A DNA stretch of 17,449 nt from Faucicola sp032089155 (GCA_032089155.1 DAMDEV010000039.1:1-17449), one strand, 5' to 3'. Shown: positions 7,101 to 14,213, numbered from the stretch's first letter. Notes: a model not told the origin generated them from the sequence alone. A program made the numbers and translations.

Positions 7101-8615
7101 TCAAGATGAGCAGCTGACACATATTTCAGGCGCATCTGCCAACGGTGGCTCGCTGTCACTTGGCTTGGCTAATGCACTAACTTGGTAAGGATTAGCCAAT
7201 AGCTGATACAGTCTATCCACCTCGCTCATGTCATTTTGTTCAGCCAATTCAATGGCTTGCTGTGCCATGCTGTTTCTTAGGATATACACGGGATTGTGAC
7301 TCATTACCAACTGCAAAGAATCCTGCTGTAATTTGGTATGGTAGGTAGCAATCCAATCTGCTAAGGTGGCATTGGGTTGAACGTTACCGCTACTAATTGA
7401 AATTTTCAACTGATTAAGTAAATTAAATTCATGTAATAGGTTTAATTTATCATTGGGCTTGGCGTCAGCAACGATTGCTACTAGCGCTCGCAAGCTGTTG
7501 GTAAAGTCAAGTTTGTTTTGCTGCATGATCTCTAAGTACTGCAAAGCAAAGTCACAGTTTTCTTCACTGATGGCTAAGCCAAATTTTTGGCAGAGACCTT
7601 GCTGATAGTACTGATAAAAAATCTCGCCAAAACCATCTAAAATGTCGGTTAACTGCTCGCGCGACAAAGTTTCTGGCGGATGATTGGCGGTCAGTTTTTC
7701 GCCATTAAGGCGTAAAAATAAGGTAATCAGACGTGACAAATTCCAAAGTCCAATGGATGGCTGGTTTTGATAAACATAACGCCCGTTGTAATCAGAATGG
7801 TTGTTGATCCAAATCGGATTAAAGCGCTCCATAAAGCCGTAAGGACCAAAATCGATGGTCGCACCTGTGATAGATAAATTGTCGGTATTCATGACCCCAT
7901 GGGCAAAGCCAATCAATTGCCAATCAGCAAGGGTTTTGGCAGTTTTATCAACCACTTGTCTCAAAAAATCTTGAATGGGCGTGTCACTGTCAAAACACGG
8001 GTTAAAATAGGTTTGGATGACATAACGGGTAAAATACAGCAATAAATCAGGCGCATAATTTGCCACCCATTCAAAATGCCCAAAGCGAATATGACAATCT
8101 GCGGTACGTAGCAGCGCCGCGCCGCGTTCACGTGTCTCACGGTTGACAGGGGTATCTGAAACCACAAAGCCCAGCGCGTTGCTAGACCGAATGCCCAAGC
8201 AATTAAGCGCATGACCTGCCAAATACTCTCGCACTACGCTTCGAATCACCGCACGACCATCCCCCATGCGCGAGTAGGGGGTTAATCCTGCCCCTTTAAG
8301 ATGCAAATCCGTTAATTGTCCGTCTTTATCGATTACCTGCGCGAGTAATAGACCACGACCATCGCCTAATTGCCCTGCCCATTGCCCAAATTGGTGTCCA
8401 GCATACGCCATGGCTAATGGTTCAAAACCGTCGGGAACGATGTCACCGCCCAAGATTTCGACCCAATGCTGCCTTAAAAACTCATCATCTGACCAGCCAA
8501 TTTGGTGGGCGACTTGCGGGTTAAAATGCCCTGCTTGCGGGTTGGTGAGCGGTTTTGGGGGTTGTTTATGGTAGAGCCTTGGGTCAAGCGTGGCATACGA
8601 GTTTTCAATTTTCAT
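7101..8615 (-). CDS. selO: Protein adenylyltransferase SelO (YdiU family)
   Basis: SelO is a pseudokinase-fold enzyme that transfers AMP from ATP to Ser, Thr or Tyr of proteins and is linked to redox-stress responses. Family motifs include LGDGRGLLLAQV (83-94), LKGAGLTPYSRMGDGRA (106-122), VREYLAGHA (128-136), GFAHGVMNTDNLSI (236-249) and IDFGPYGFMERF (254-265), the last two carrying the metal- and nucleotide-binding D245, N246 and D255. The C-terminus ends C-V-S-C-S-S, the position where animal homologues carry selenocysteine. The longest frame begins at 8708, but I place the start at 8615: MKIENSYATLDPRLY matches the family N-terminus, a GGAAAA ribosome binding site precedes it, and the upstream ATG overlaps the likely promoter -10. 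That gives 504 residues. It is divergent from the RTX gene. Confidence 0.93.
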   Translation of the reverse strand: MKIENSYATLDPRLYHKQPPKPLTNPQAGHFNPQVAHQIGWSDDEFLRQHWVEILGGDIVPDGFEPLAMAYAGHQFGQWAGQLGDGRGLLLAQVIDKDGQLTDLHLKGAGLTPYSRMGDGRAVIRSVVREYLAGHALNCLGIRSSNALGFVVSDTPVNRETRERGAALLRTADCHIRFGHFEWVANYAPDLLLYFTRYVIQTYFNPCFDSDTPIQDFLRQVVDKTAKTLADWQLIGFAHGVMNTDNLSITGATIDFGPYGFMERFNPIWINNHSDYNGRYVYQNQPSIGLWNLSRLITLFLRLNGEKLTANHPPETLSREQLTDILDGFGEIFYQYYQQGLCQKFGLAISEENCDFALQYLEIMQQNKLDFTNSLRALVAIVADAKPNDKLNLLHEFNLLNQLKISISSGNVQPNATLADWIATYHTKLQQDSLQLVMSHNPVYILRNSMAQQAIELAEQNDMSEVDRLYQLLANPYQVSALAKPSDSEPPLADAPEICVSCSS

Positions 8616-8946
8616 AATTTTTCCATTTTTATAGGCATTACTAATCTGGCGGTTAAATGAACCCTGTTTTGGGCATTTTAAATTGTTAATTGCGTTATAA
8701 TAGCGCATTAACAGCCGGCTGAAAATTTGATTAAGCTTGCTGATGTTTTTGAAAATTTATATTGCTTACTATACCTTTATCCGACGATAGGGTCTGTGCA
8801 ATAACTGTGCATGAGTCAATGCCGCTATAAAACTCACTTTTTGCTGTGATAATTTTTTGCTGTCATCAAGCGTTACTTGTTAGAAAATCCGCTTAAAAAA
8901 AGCAGTTAAAAAACTACCTAAAAAGCCATGTACTTAAAGGAAGGTT
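8616..8946. other. Intergenic region between divergent selO and the RTX gene
   Basis: This 331-bp stretch holds no convincing gene. It contains the likely selO promoter (8697-8725) and two short direct repeats: CTGTGCA at 8794-8800 and 8805-8811, 11 bp apart, and TTTTTGCTGT at 8838-8847 and 8854-8863, 16 bp apart. It ends with a strong ribosome binding site, AAAGGAAGG, just before the RTX gene. I could not assign a convincing promoter for the RTX gene. Confidence 0.6.
8697..8725 (-). promoter_or_regulatory. Probable selO promoter
   Basis: On the minus strand TTTTCA (8725-8720) and TATTAT (8702-8697) are spaced by 17 nt, about 80 bp before the selO start at 8615. The spacer includes the 8-bp palindrome AGCCGGCT. 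The -10 overlaps the upstream in-frame ATG, which argues against use of that ATG. Confidence 0.5.
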
Positions 8947-10290
8947 ATGCCTGCGTTAGATCTGAACAATCCCAACAATGTCTATTTGGTTCAGTCGGGA
9001 TTTAATGTCCAAGATATCGAAAAATCGCCTACCTTGGTCAATCTGCTCAATCGATTTCAAGGTAACTTACTCATTGATGAGCAAGATACCACCGTCGGTG
9101 TCGGAGCAAAAGCCTACGGCAATACCATTCATATTGCTAAAAGTTATAAAAATTTTTTGAACATCGCCCATGAGCTAGGGCATGCAACCGGTCAATACCA
9201 ACAAATTAATCGTGATAAAAACAATTTGTATCAATTTGATACCCCACAAGCCTATGGAATGGCACGCGCCAAAGCGGAGGGTGAGGCAACTTATTATGAG
9301 TTTTTGGTGGCAAAAGAATTGGGCTATCAACGGTTTGTCAAACCCTTGTGGCTTGATAACGCGGCAAAACCGCAAGATAAAGATGTATTTACTGAAGTCG
9401 ATGAAATCATGCGCCAAGCTATCAGTGAAAACGACAAAATAACCCAATTGGCAGTGCTCAATCAGAGCATGTTGCCCAGTGGGCAGTTTCACGCGCCACT
9501 TTATACGTATGATGAATACAATACCTTGGTGTTCTTGAATAACCGTTTTGCCATTTCGCGTATATCGCAAGATTATCAGCAAGCATTTGGCAAGCCACTG
9601 GATTGGAACAGTTATGAAGCCAAATCCCTTGCCAATAAAGCTAACCAGTATTTTGGCACTTTAGTTAATGACGTCATCATCAATCACCATACTGACGGTT
9701 CTGTACTTGGACAGCAGGGCGTGGGGGATTTATTATGGGGTAGTCAGGGGGACGATGTGCTAGTAGGTAATAGCGGTCAAGATAGGCTGCTAGGCGGTGC
9801 TGATGATGATGTACTCATCGGCAATGCCGGTGATGATGTGCTGGTGGGTGGCACGGGCAATGATTTATATTATTTCACCAAAGGATTTGGTCATGATACC
9901 ATCATCAATGTGGGCGGTGGCAAAGATACGGTTTATCTTGCGGATAGAGGCTATGATGAGCTCAGCTTGGTCACGCAAGAAAAGCAGGATTTAACGCTGG
10001 ATTTTGCAACTAGTTCGCCCAATAACAATGAGAAAACCCATAAAACGACTGACGATCAACTTACCATCAAAGATTTTTATTTGGGGGGTGATAACGCAAG
10101 TTTAGCCATCGGTTTTGCAAAAAGCGGTATCGCCAACCCTGCGATACTAATGCCAGTCAGTCAATTAACCGGTCAATTAACAAATTTTGGCTCAGTCGAG
10201 CAGCGTGATATGACTGATTATCAGCCAGTGCTAGAAAAATCTCTTTTACAACTGGGCAAAGTCAATCTTACTGCTACAAACGACAAATAA
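8947..10290 (+). CDS. RTX calcium-binding protein with HELGH zinc-peptidase-like domain
   Basis: This is a likely secreted metallopeptidase or effector; the exact family is not recognised. The 447-residue protein has no N-terminal signal peptide. Residues 71-84 read LNIAHELGHATGQY, a zinc-peptidase HExxH motif (His75, Glu76, His79). Serralysins continue as HExxHxxGxxH, but here the third His is Gln85. A downstream EGE (111-113) could supply a Glu ligand. Residues 264-308 are five tandem RTX nonapeptides (such as VGNSGQDRL and IGNAGDDVL) that bind calcium in a beta-roll. They are followed by a KGFGHDTI segment and a C-terminal region where type I secretion signals usually lie. The ATG has an excellent AAGGAAGG ribosome binding site. 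lipB follows closely. No type I transporter genes are in the window, so the export route is inferred. Confidence 0.8.
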   Translation: MPALDLNNPNNVYLVQSGFNVQDIEKSPTLVNLLNRFQGNLLIDEQDTTVGVGAKAYGNTIHIAKSYKNFLNIAHELGHATGQYQQINRDKNNLYQFDTPQAYGMARAKAEGEATYYEFLVAKELGYQRFVKPLWLDNAAKPQDKDVFTEVDEIMRQAISENDKITQLAVLNQSMLPSGQFHAPLYTYDEYNTLVFLNNRFAISRISQDYQQAFGKPLDWNSYEAKSLANKANQYFGTLVNDVIINHHTDGSVLGQQGVGDLLWGSQGDDVLVGNSGQDRLLGGADDDVLIGNAGDDVLVGGTGNDLYYFTKGFGHDTIINVGGGKDTVYLADRGYDELSLVTQEKQDLTLDFATSSPNNNEKTHKTTDDQLTIKDFYLGGDNASLAIGFAKSGIANPAILMPVSQLTGQLTNFGSVEQRDMTDYQPVLEKSLLQLGKVNLTATNDK

Positions 10291-10334
10291 GCGGTTTGTC
10301 ACATAAACGCAAAAAGCTACTGCAAGGAAATGCG

Positions 10335-11015
10335 ATGTTACCATTAGAAATTAAATATTTGCAAAACGCTCAATATGAACCTACCCATGCAGCGATGCTG
10401 GCACGCGTGTTATCGCGTATCGAGCAAAAAAAATCTGCCAGCAGCGAGCAGGCGCAGCTTAGCGCTGATGAGTTATGGATTGTGGATCATGATAATGTGT
10501 TTACGCTGGGTCAAGCTGGCAAACCTGAACATATTTTGCAAAGAGATAATACCCCCATCATCCACACCGATCGTGGTGGTCAAGTCACTTGGCACGGTCA
10601 TGGGCAATTGGTGGTGTATTTTTTATTTGATTTAAATGCGTTGGGGTGGGGCGTGCGCGATTTGGTCAGCAAAGCTGAAACCATCATCATTGATGTCATC
10701 ACGCCTTATTTGCCGCCAGATTTTTATGCCAAAGCGCGTGCGGATGCGCCAGGGGTGTATGTATATAATCAAGACGATTTAGAACTTGGTAAAATTGCTT
10801 CATTGGGATTTAAGATAAAACACGGCTTTAGTTATCATGGCATCGCCATCAATGTACAAAATGATTTGACCCCGTTTCAAATGATTAACCCTTGTGGCTA
10901 TGCCGGCATGACCATGTTGCGTCTAGCAGATTTTGCGGATATGGATTATCAAGCATTTACCCAACAATTCATCAGCCGTGTTAACCAAGAACGTCAATTT
11001 AGCCTAAGCAAATAA
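10335..11015 (+). CDS. lipB: Octanoyl-[ACP]:protein octanoyltransferase
   Basis: LipB moves octanoyl groups from acyl carrier protein to the lipoyl domains of 2-oxoacid dehydrogenases and GcvH; LipA then inserts sulfur. Motifs are RGGQVTWHGHGQ (80-91), the catalytic Lys153 in GKIASLGFKI and the catalytic Cys187 in INPCGYAGM. The usual RGGxxTxHGPGQ signature has His in place of Pro. I chose the ATG at 10335 over an upstream in-frame TTG at 10296, because AAGGAAA precedes the ATG and the family N-terminus (LEIKYL) begins there; this gives 226 residues. It lies 44 bp after the RTX gene and may be co-transcribed with it, though no functional link is evident. lipA is not in the window. Confidence 0.94.
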   Translation: MLPLEIKYLQNAQYEPTHAAMLARVLSRIEQKKSASSEQAQLSADELWIVDHDNVFTLGQAGKPEHILQRDNTPIIHTDRGGQVTWHGHGQLVVYFLFDLNALGWGVRDLVSKAETIIIDVITPYLPPDFYAKARADAPGVYVYNQDDLELGKIASLGFKIKHGFSYHGIAINVQNDLTPFQMINPCGYAGMTMLRLADFADMDYQAFTQQFISRVNQERQFSLSK

Positions 11016-11061
11016 AATTTTACTAGCGGCTTAAATATAAGAGCCTTTAATATAAATGTCT

Positions 11062-12015
11062 TTAATTCAACGATTGATTAGAGTAGGTAATACCTTTAGC
11101 TTCATACACTTGGTAAGTCGCCTCCAGTAAATCATCAATATACGGATTGGATTGGTGTGCCAACACATTCATAAAAATTGGGGTTGTCGCATCTTCGTGA
11201 CGTAGACGATGATAATGAATTTGCTCGGTACGGACGGTTTTTAAACTATCAGGCACTAAGGTGATACCTTCACCTGCCGCCACCAAGCCCAAAGCGATTT
11301 GGATATCGCGCACTTTAGTGGTCAAATGAGGTGACAACTGATGGCGGGCAAACAAATACATGAGTTGGTCGGTTTCGCCATTAAATAGCGGATTTTGCAG
11401 GATTGGCAAGGGCGTGCGATGATACAAAATAAGGGTATCTTCTAGCAACTCTTTAAATGCGATGCCGATATCATCCGGGCGTGATGCCAAGGGGTGTGCC
11501 ATCGGCAGCGCCACCACAAAGCGTTCATGCCGTAAAAATATCTGTTGCACAAAGTTGTCATTGTGCCGAAATCTTCCAAACCCTACATCGATGTCTCCCG
11601 ACTTTAGCGCTGACATTTGCTGCTCGGAATTGATTTCGACCAGCTTGATATCCAAATCTGGGTGTCGCTGTTTGACTGTAGAAATAATCTCAGGCAACAA
11701 ACCGTACAGCACCGAGGCGACAAATCCAATCGTCAAATGATTGCTTCGATGCGGCTGGGCAAAGCGCTGAGTCAACTCACTGGCTTGCTCAAGTTGCAAC
11801 AATATTGGCTCAATCTGTGCTAAAAAAAAATGACCCGCTGCGGTTAAGGTCATTGGGCGGTGATAGCGATCCAGCAGCTCGACACCCAGCTCGCTTTCGA
11901 GTTGCTGGACATGGCGGCTTAACGATGGCTGCGATATAGCCAAGGTTTTGGCAGCTTGGCTAAAACTGCCTGCTTTTGCCACTACCACAAAATAGGTAAG
12001 CTGGGAAATATCCAT
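11062..12015 (-). CDS. LysR-family transcriptional regulator, BenM/CatM-like
   Basis: This is a DNA-binding regulator with an N-terminal winged helix-turn-helix (residues 1-60, SFSQAAKTLAISQPSLSRHV) and a periplasmic-binding-protein-like effector domain (about 93-300). The effector domain resembles BenM and CatM, the muconate-responsive regulators of aromatic catabolism in Acinetobacter, notably in IGFVASVLYGLLP, VGFGRF and ALGLVAAGEGITLVP. Similarity to BenM is from memory, and the ligand cannot be deduced. The reading frame can be extended to a TTG at 12027, but the ATG at 12015 matches the family start and lies just downstream of a perfect TATAAT, so I use it (317 residues). LysR genes often sit beside their target operon in divergent orientation. 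Here the divergent neighbour is the DUF805 gene, with 257 bp between the two start codons, and no catabolic genes are nearby. Confidence 0.9.
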   Translation of the reverse strand: MDISQLTYFVVVAKAGSFSQAAKTLAISQPSLSRHVQQLESELGVELLDRYHRPMTLTAAGHFFLAQIEPILLQLEQASELTQRFAQPHRSNHLTIGFVASVLYGLLPEIISTVKQRHPDLDIKLVEINSEQQMSALKSGDIDVGFGRFRHNDNFVQQIFLRHERFVVALPMAHPLASRPDDIGIAFKELLEDTLILYHRTPLPILQNPLFNGETDQLMYLFARHQLSPHLTTKVRDIQIALGLVAAGEGITLVPDSLKTVRTEQIHYHRLRHEDATTPIFMNVLAHQSNPYIDDLLEATYQVYEAKGITYSNQSLN

Positions 12016-12032
12016 ATCAATACTCAATGATC

Positions 12033-12038
12033 ATTATA
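12033..12038 (-). promoter_or_regulatory. Probable -10 box of the LysR gene
   Basis: A perfect TATAAT on the minus strand lies 17 bp before the ATG at 12015. Transcription would begin near 12026, so the leader would be only about 10 nt. The -35 region (TTTTAA at 17-nt spacing) is poor, as is common for autoregulated genes. Confidence 0.45.
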
Positions 12039-12202
12039 GCGTTGTGTTATCGAGGTTAAAAATTATTTACTCATTCAATAAATTATTTATGCAACAAATT
12101 TGCAATCAAGCCAAACCGTTCAATCAATGTTACAAAAAATGTCAAATTTATGTCGCCATTTCAAGATATTCTAACCAATATATTATAAAATTTGGGCAAT
12201 AC

Positions 12203-12244
12203 TACGTTAAAAATATCACGCTAAAAACCTTACGCTAAAAAAAG
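12203..12244. repeat. Three degenerate 14-bp tandem repeats upstream of the DUF805 gene
   Basis: Three units begin at 12203, 12217 and 12231, exactly 14 bp apart. Their conserved cores read TACGTTAAAAA, CACGCTAAAAA and TACGCTAAAAA. The array ends 28 bp before the ATG at 12273, where promoter or operator elements would lie. Confidence 0.7.
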
Positions 12245-12272
12245 TTTAAACCTCTAGATTAAGTTGCTCATT

Positions 12273-13397
12273 ATGGCCATCCGTCTACCCAAGCCAAAAA
12301 AAGCCCAGTCTTTACCGCCCATTGAACCCAGTTTCGATAATGTGCATCAAGTTAATGAAATGCAAGTTGATGAAATAATTGCAACTGAAGCAGGCAGGTC
12401 TTTTGTCACGTTAACCGAGATGCAAGAAGGTTTTAATAATCGTCGGTTTTTTGATTGGCACGGTCGGGTTAGTCGTGTTCAATTTTTAGCGTATTCCACC
12501 TTTAATGCATTGATAGCACTAATGCTGGTCGCTTTGCTATTTGTGACGATTGGTGGCTTTCAGGGCATGGTGAATGCCAGTAGTGAGCAGTTGCCGATGA
12601 GTTTGCTTGGCGCAAGTAGTGTGGGTGTGGCGGTTTTGTTTTATCTACAGCTTGCCGTTAGCAAACGGCGCTTCAATGACCTTAACAAAACAGGGTGGCT
12701 TGCGCTATTGATGTTAGTGCCTGGGGTAAATATCTTAGTTTACCTTTACTTGCTAGCAGTCGAAGGGACGGCAGGCTCCAATTATTATGGCTTACCTGCT
12801 AGACCTGCTACCCAGTTAAAAACGGTACTGATGGTATTGATTCCGCTTTTAGTCATTTCACTCATCGGTTTGTTAACCCAAATTGTCTTGCCCAGCTATC
12901 ACAGTTATCAAGCGATAAGAAACAGTAGAGACGCTCAAAACAATGTCATTGTGACGGCAACAAACCCTAGCCAATCGGCGCAGACATTGCCTGCAACTGC
13001 TTCAGCGGTTGCTGCCTCGACTACTCAACCAGAGAATTTAAGAACAGAAGCGGTGGTAATTACCGGTGAGCAATTAGGAAACGGCGTGTCTTCCACCCCA
13101 CAACCCACCGCGCTAGCGAATGTCAATCCCGCTACAACCACCAATCAAGTGTCAACAGATACGCTCGCCAACACGCCAAGTAGGACTAATCAGATGCCTG
13201 ATGCGCCAACTGACACCGCTAATCCCAGTACCCTAAATCCTAATGGCTCAAATCCCAATAACCTAAATCAAGGTTCAGATGAGCGCGCGCAGACGGGCAG
13301 TAATTCAACAACGGATGCCCCTAGTAGTCAAGGGGTAGTTTCTTATGAAGACTTTGTCAAAGCCTCTGAACAACAAATATTTATCGATAGAAGATAA
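12273..13397 (+). CDS. DUF805 membrane protein with pilin-like helix and disordered tail
   Basis: This is an inner-membrane protein of unknown function. A short polar N-terminus precedes a DUF805 domain (about 58-175) with the family features FFDWHGRVSRVQFL, SKRRFNDLNKTGWLALL and GSNYYGLPA, and membrane helices near 71-93, 110-128 and 141-162. A fourth hydrophobic segment (183-205) runs into IVLPSYHSYQAIRNS, which resembles the end of the N-terminal helix of type IV pilins (ALPAYQDYxxR) but lacks a prepilin cleavage site. Residues 220-374 are rich in Thr, Asn, Ser, Pro and Gln and are probably disordered. The ATG at 12273 is preferred over a TTG three codons upstream (12264); neither has a strong ribosome binding site. 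The product has 374 residues. The operon context is unclear. Confidence 0.82.
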   Translation: MAIRLPKPKKAQSLPPIEPSFDNVHQVNEMQVDEIIATEAGRSFVTLTEMQEGFNNRRFFDWHGRVSRVQFLAYSTFNALIALMLVALLFVTIGGFQGMVNASSEQLPMSLLGASSVGVAVLFYLQLAVSKRRFNDLNKTGWLALLMLVPGVNILVYLYLLAVEGTAGSNYYGLPARPATQLKTVLMVLIPLLVISLIGLLTQIVLPSYHSYQAIRNSRDAQNNVIVTATNPSQSAQTLPATASAVAASTTQPENLRTEAVVITGEQLGNGVSSTPQPTALANVNPATTTNQVSTDTLANTPSRTNQMPDAPTDTANPSTLNPNGSNPNNLNQGSDERAQTGSNSTTDAPSSQGVVSYEDFVKASEQQIFIDRR

Positions 13398-13475
13398 TTT
13401 GTTTACAGCTAAGGTTAAATGAATGATTTAATCCTTAACAAAATATAAATTAACTGTCAGTGAGTTTAACTATCC

Positions 13476-13530
13476 GCGGTTTACAAACGGTTTCAAATCT
13501 GCACATTTGCTAATACAAGTTAGCTAAGTA
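13476..13530. repeat. 55-bp duplicate, left of gap 2
   Basis: Identical to 13631-13685 on the other side of the N run. It has the same length as the duplicates at gap 1, which points to an unmerged contig overlap. Confidence 0.93.
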
Positions 13531-13630
13531 NNNNNNNNNNNNNNNNNNNNNNNNNNNNNNNNNNNNNNNNNNNNNNNNNNNNNNNNNNNNNNNNNNNNNN
13601 NNNNNNNNNNNNNNNNNNNNNNNNNNNNNN
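13531..13630. other. Assembly gap 2 (100 N)
   Basis: Exactly 100 undetermined bases between identical 55-bp flanks; a scaffolding placeholder, probably with no missing sequence. Confidence 0.96.
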
Positions 13631-13685
13631 GCGGTTTACAAACGGTTTCAAATCTGCACATTTGCTAATACAAGTTAGCTAAGTA
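13631..13685. repeat. 55-bp duplicate, right of gap 2
   Basis: Second identical copy of the 55-bp segment at 13476-13530. Confidence 0.93.
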
Positions 13686-13733
13686 TAACAAAACCACAAT
13701 CAAACCTATGATTAAATAACGCCGCGATATCCC

Positions 13734-13739
13734 TATAAT
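13734..13739 (+). promoter_or_regulatory. Probable -10 box of the 137-residue membrane protein gene
   Basis: A perfect TATAAT lies 27 bp before the ATG at 13767, leaving room for a leader of about 20 nt that includes the AAGAAGGGG ribosome binding site. The -35 region (near ATTAAA at 13711-13716) is weak. Confidence 0.5.
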
Positions 13740-13766
13740 GTTACCTATCAAGAAGGGGTATTTAAC

Positions 13767-14180
13767 ATGAAGATTAACAAAACACATGACAATATAAGGA
13801 GTAGCTTAGCATCTCAAAGTTTGGCATCTCAGTTAGTTTTTGCTGACGTAGCTGAGCATGATTATCGCCAAGCGACCGTCAAATCGGCATTACCGCATTC
13901 GCTGAGTTCTCAAACTTATTTGGCAAATTACTCATCTAATTTTTTTACCATAAAAGATGAGGATAATCACTTAACCAGAGACTTACGATTTAAAGATATT
14001 TTTAAAAAGTCTGCAAAGTCACCAAGAAAATCCGCCATAAATGATTTGACGGATGATTTGACAACCGATAACAAAATCGATAATGAATCTTGGCGACATC
14101 ATCGCAAATGGCTTAGTGTCGTATTTATGATTTGGTTTTTTTTAGCGGTCGGTTTATTGCTAAACGCTGCTTATTATTAA
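13767..14180 (+). CDS. Small single-pass membrane protein of unknown function
   Basis: I do not recognise this protein. It has 137 residues. About 110 N-terminal residues are polar and probably cytoplasmic, with a small internal repeat (SLASQ-SLASQ at 13-22), a Lys/Arg/Ser-rich patch (FKKSAKSPRKSA) and an acidic patch (DLTDDLTTDNKIDNE). One hydrophobic segment at the extreme C-terminus (WLSVVFMIWFFLAVGLLLNA, about 115-134) suggests a tail-anchored inner-membrane protein. There is no signal peptide. Expression is credible: a perfect TATAAT at 13734, an AAGAAGGGG ribosome binding site 8 nt before the ATG, and a strong terminator 33 bp after the stop. It looks like a monocistronic gene, and its neighbours give no clear hint of function. 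Confidence 0.75.
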   Translation: MKINKTHDNIRSSLASQSLASQLVFADVAEHDYRQATVKSALPHSLSSQTYLANYSSNFFTIKDEDNHLTRDLRFKDIFKKSAKSPRKSAINDLTDDLTTDNKIDNESWRHHRKWLSVVFMIWFFLAVGLLLNAAYY

Positions 14181-14213
14181 CTAAAACTATTAGCTACAAC
14201 AGTTTTTTAGATG

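Larger units (their letters stand above)
13398..13766. other. Intergenic region containing assembly gap 2
   Basis: No gene is visible in this 369-base stretch. It holds an imperfect hairpin without a T-tract (13411-13436), 100 N (13531-13630) flanked by identical 55-bp copies, and the promoter of the next gene. If the duplicates are one sequence, the true spacing is about 214 bp. Confidence 0.85.

Noticed and set aside
9175..9582. 135-residue minus-strand frame opposite the RTX gene
   Set aside because: It has no start signal or domain; the plus strand encodes a coherent HELGH-RTX protein there.
9736..9870. 27-bp minisatellite in the RTX gene
   Set aside because: The periodicity is explained by five RTX nonapeptide codons and the DNA units are quite diverged, so it is protein-level repetition.
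11016..11061. Terminator between lipB and the LysR gene
   Set aside because: A GGC...GCC pairing exists, but only with a bulge and without a clear T-tract.
12060..12089. Direct repeat AAATTATTTA, 20 bp apart
   Set aside because: It lies in very AT-rich intergenic sequence where such matches are expected by chance.
12044..12238. 64-residue plus-strand frame starting with GTG between the LysR and DUF805 genes
   Set aside because: The sequence is AT-rich, has no ribosome binding site, overlaps the LysR promoter region and contains the 14-bp repeats; its composition looks non-coding.
13411..13436. Terminator after the DUF805 gene
   Set aside because: There is an imperfect stem (AAGGTTAAAT with ATTTAATCCTT) but no T-tract follows, so it is too weak to call.
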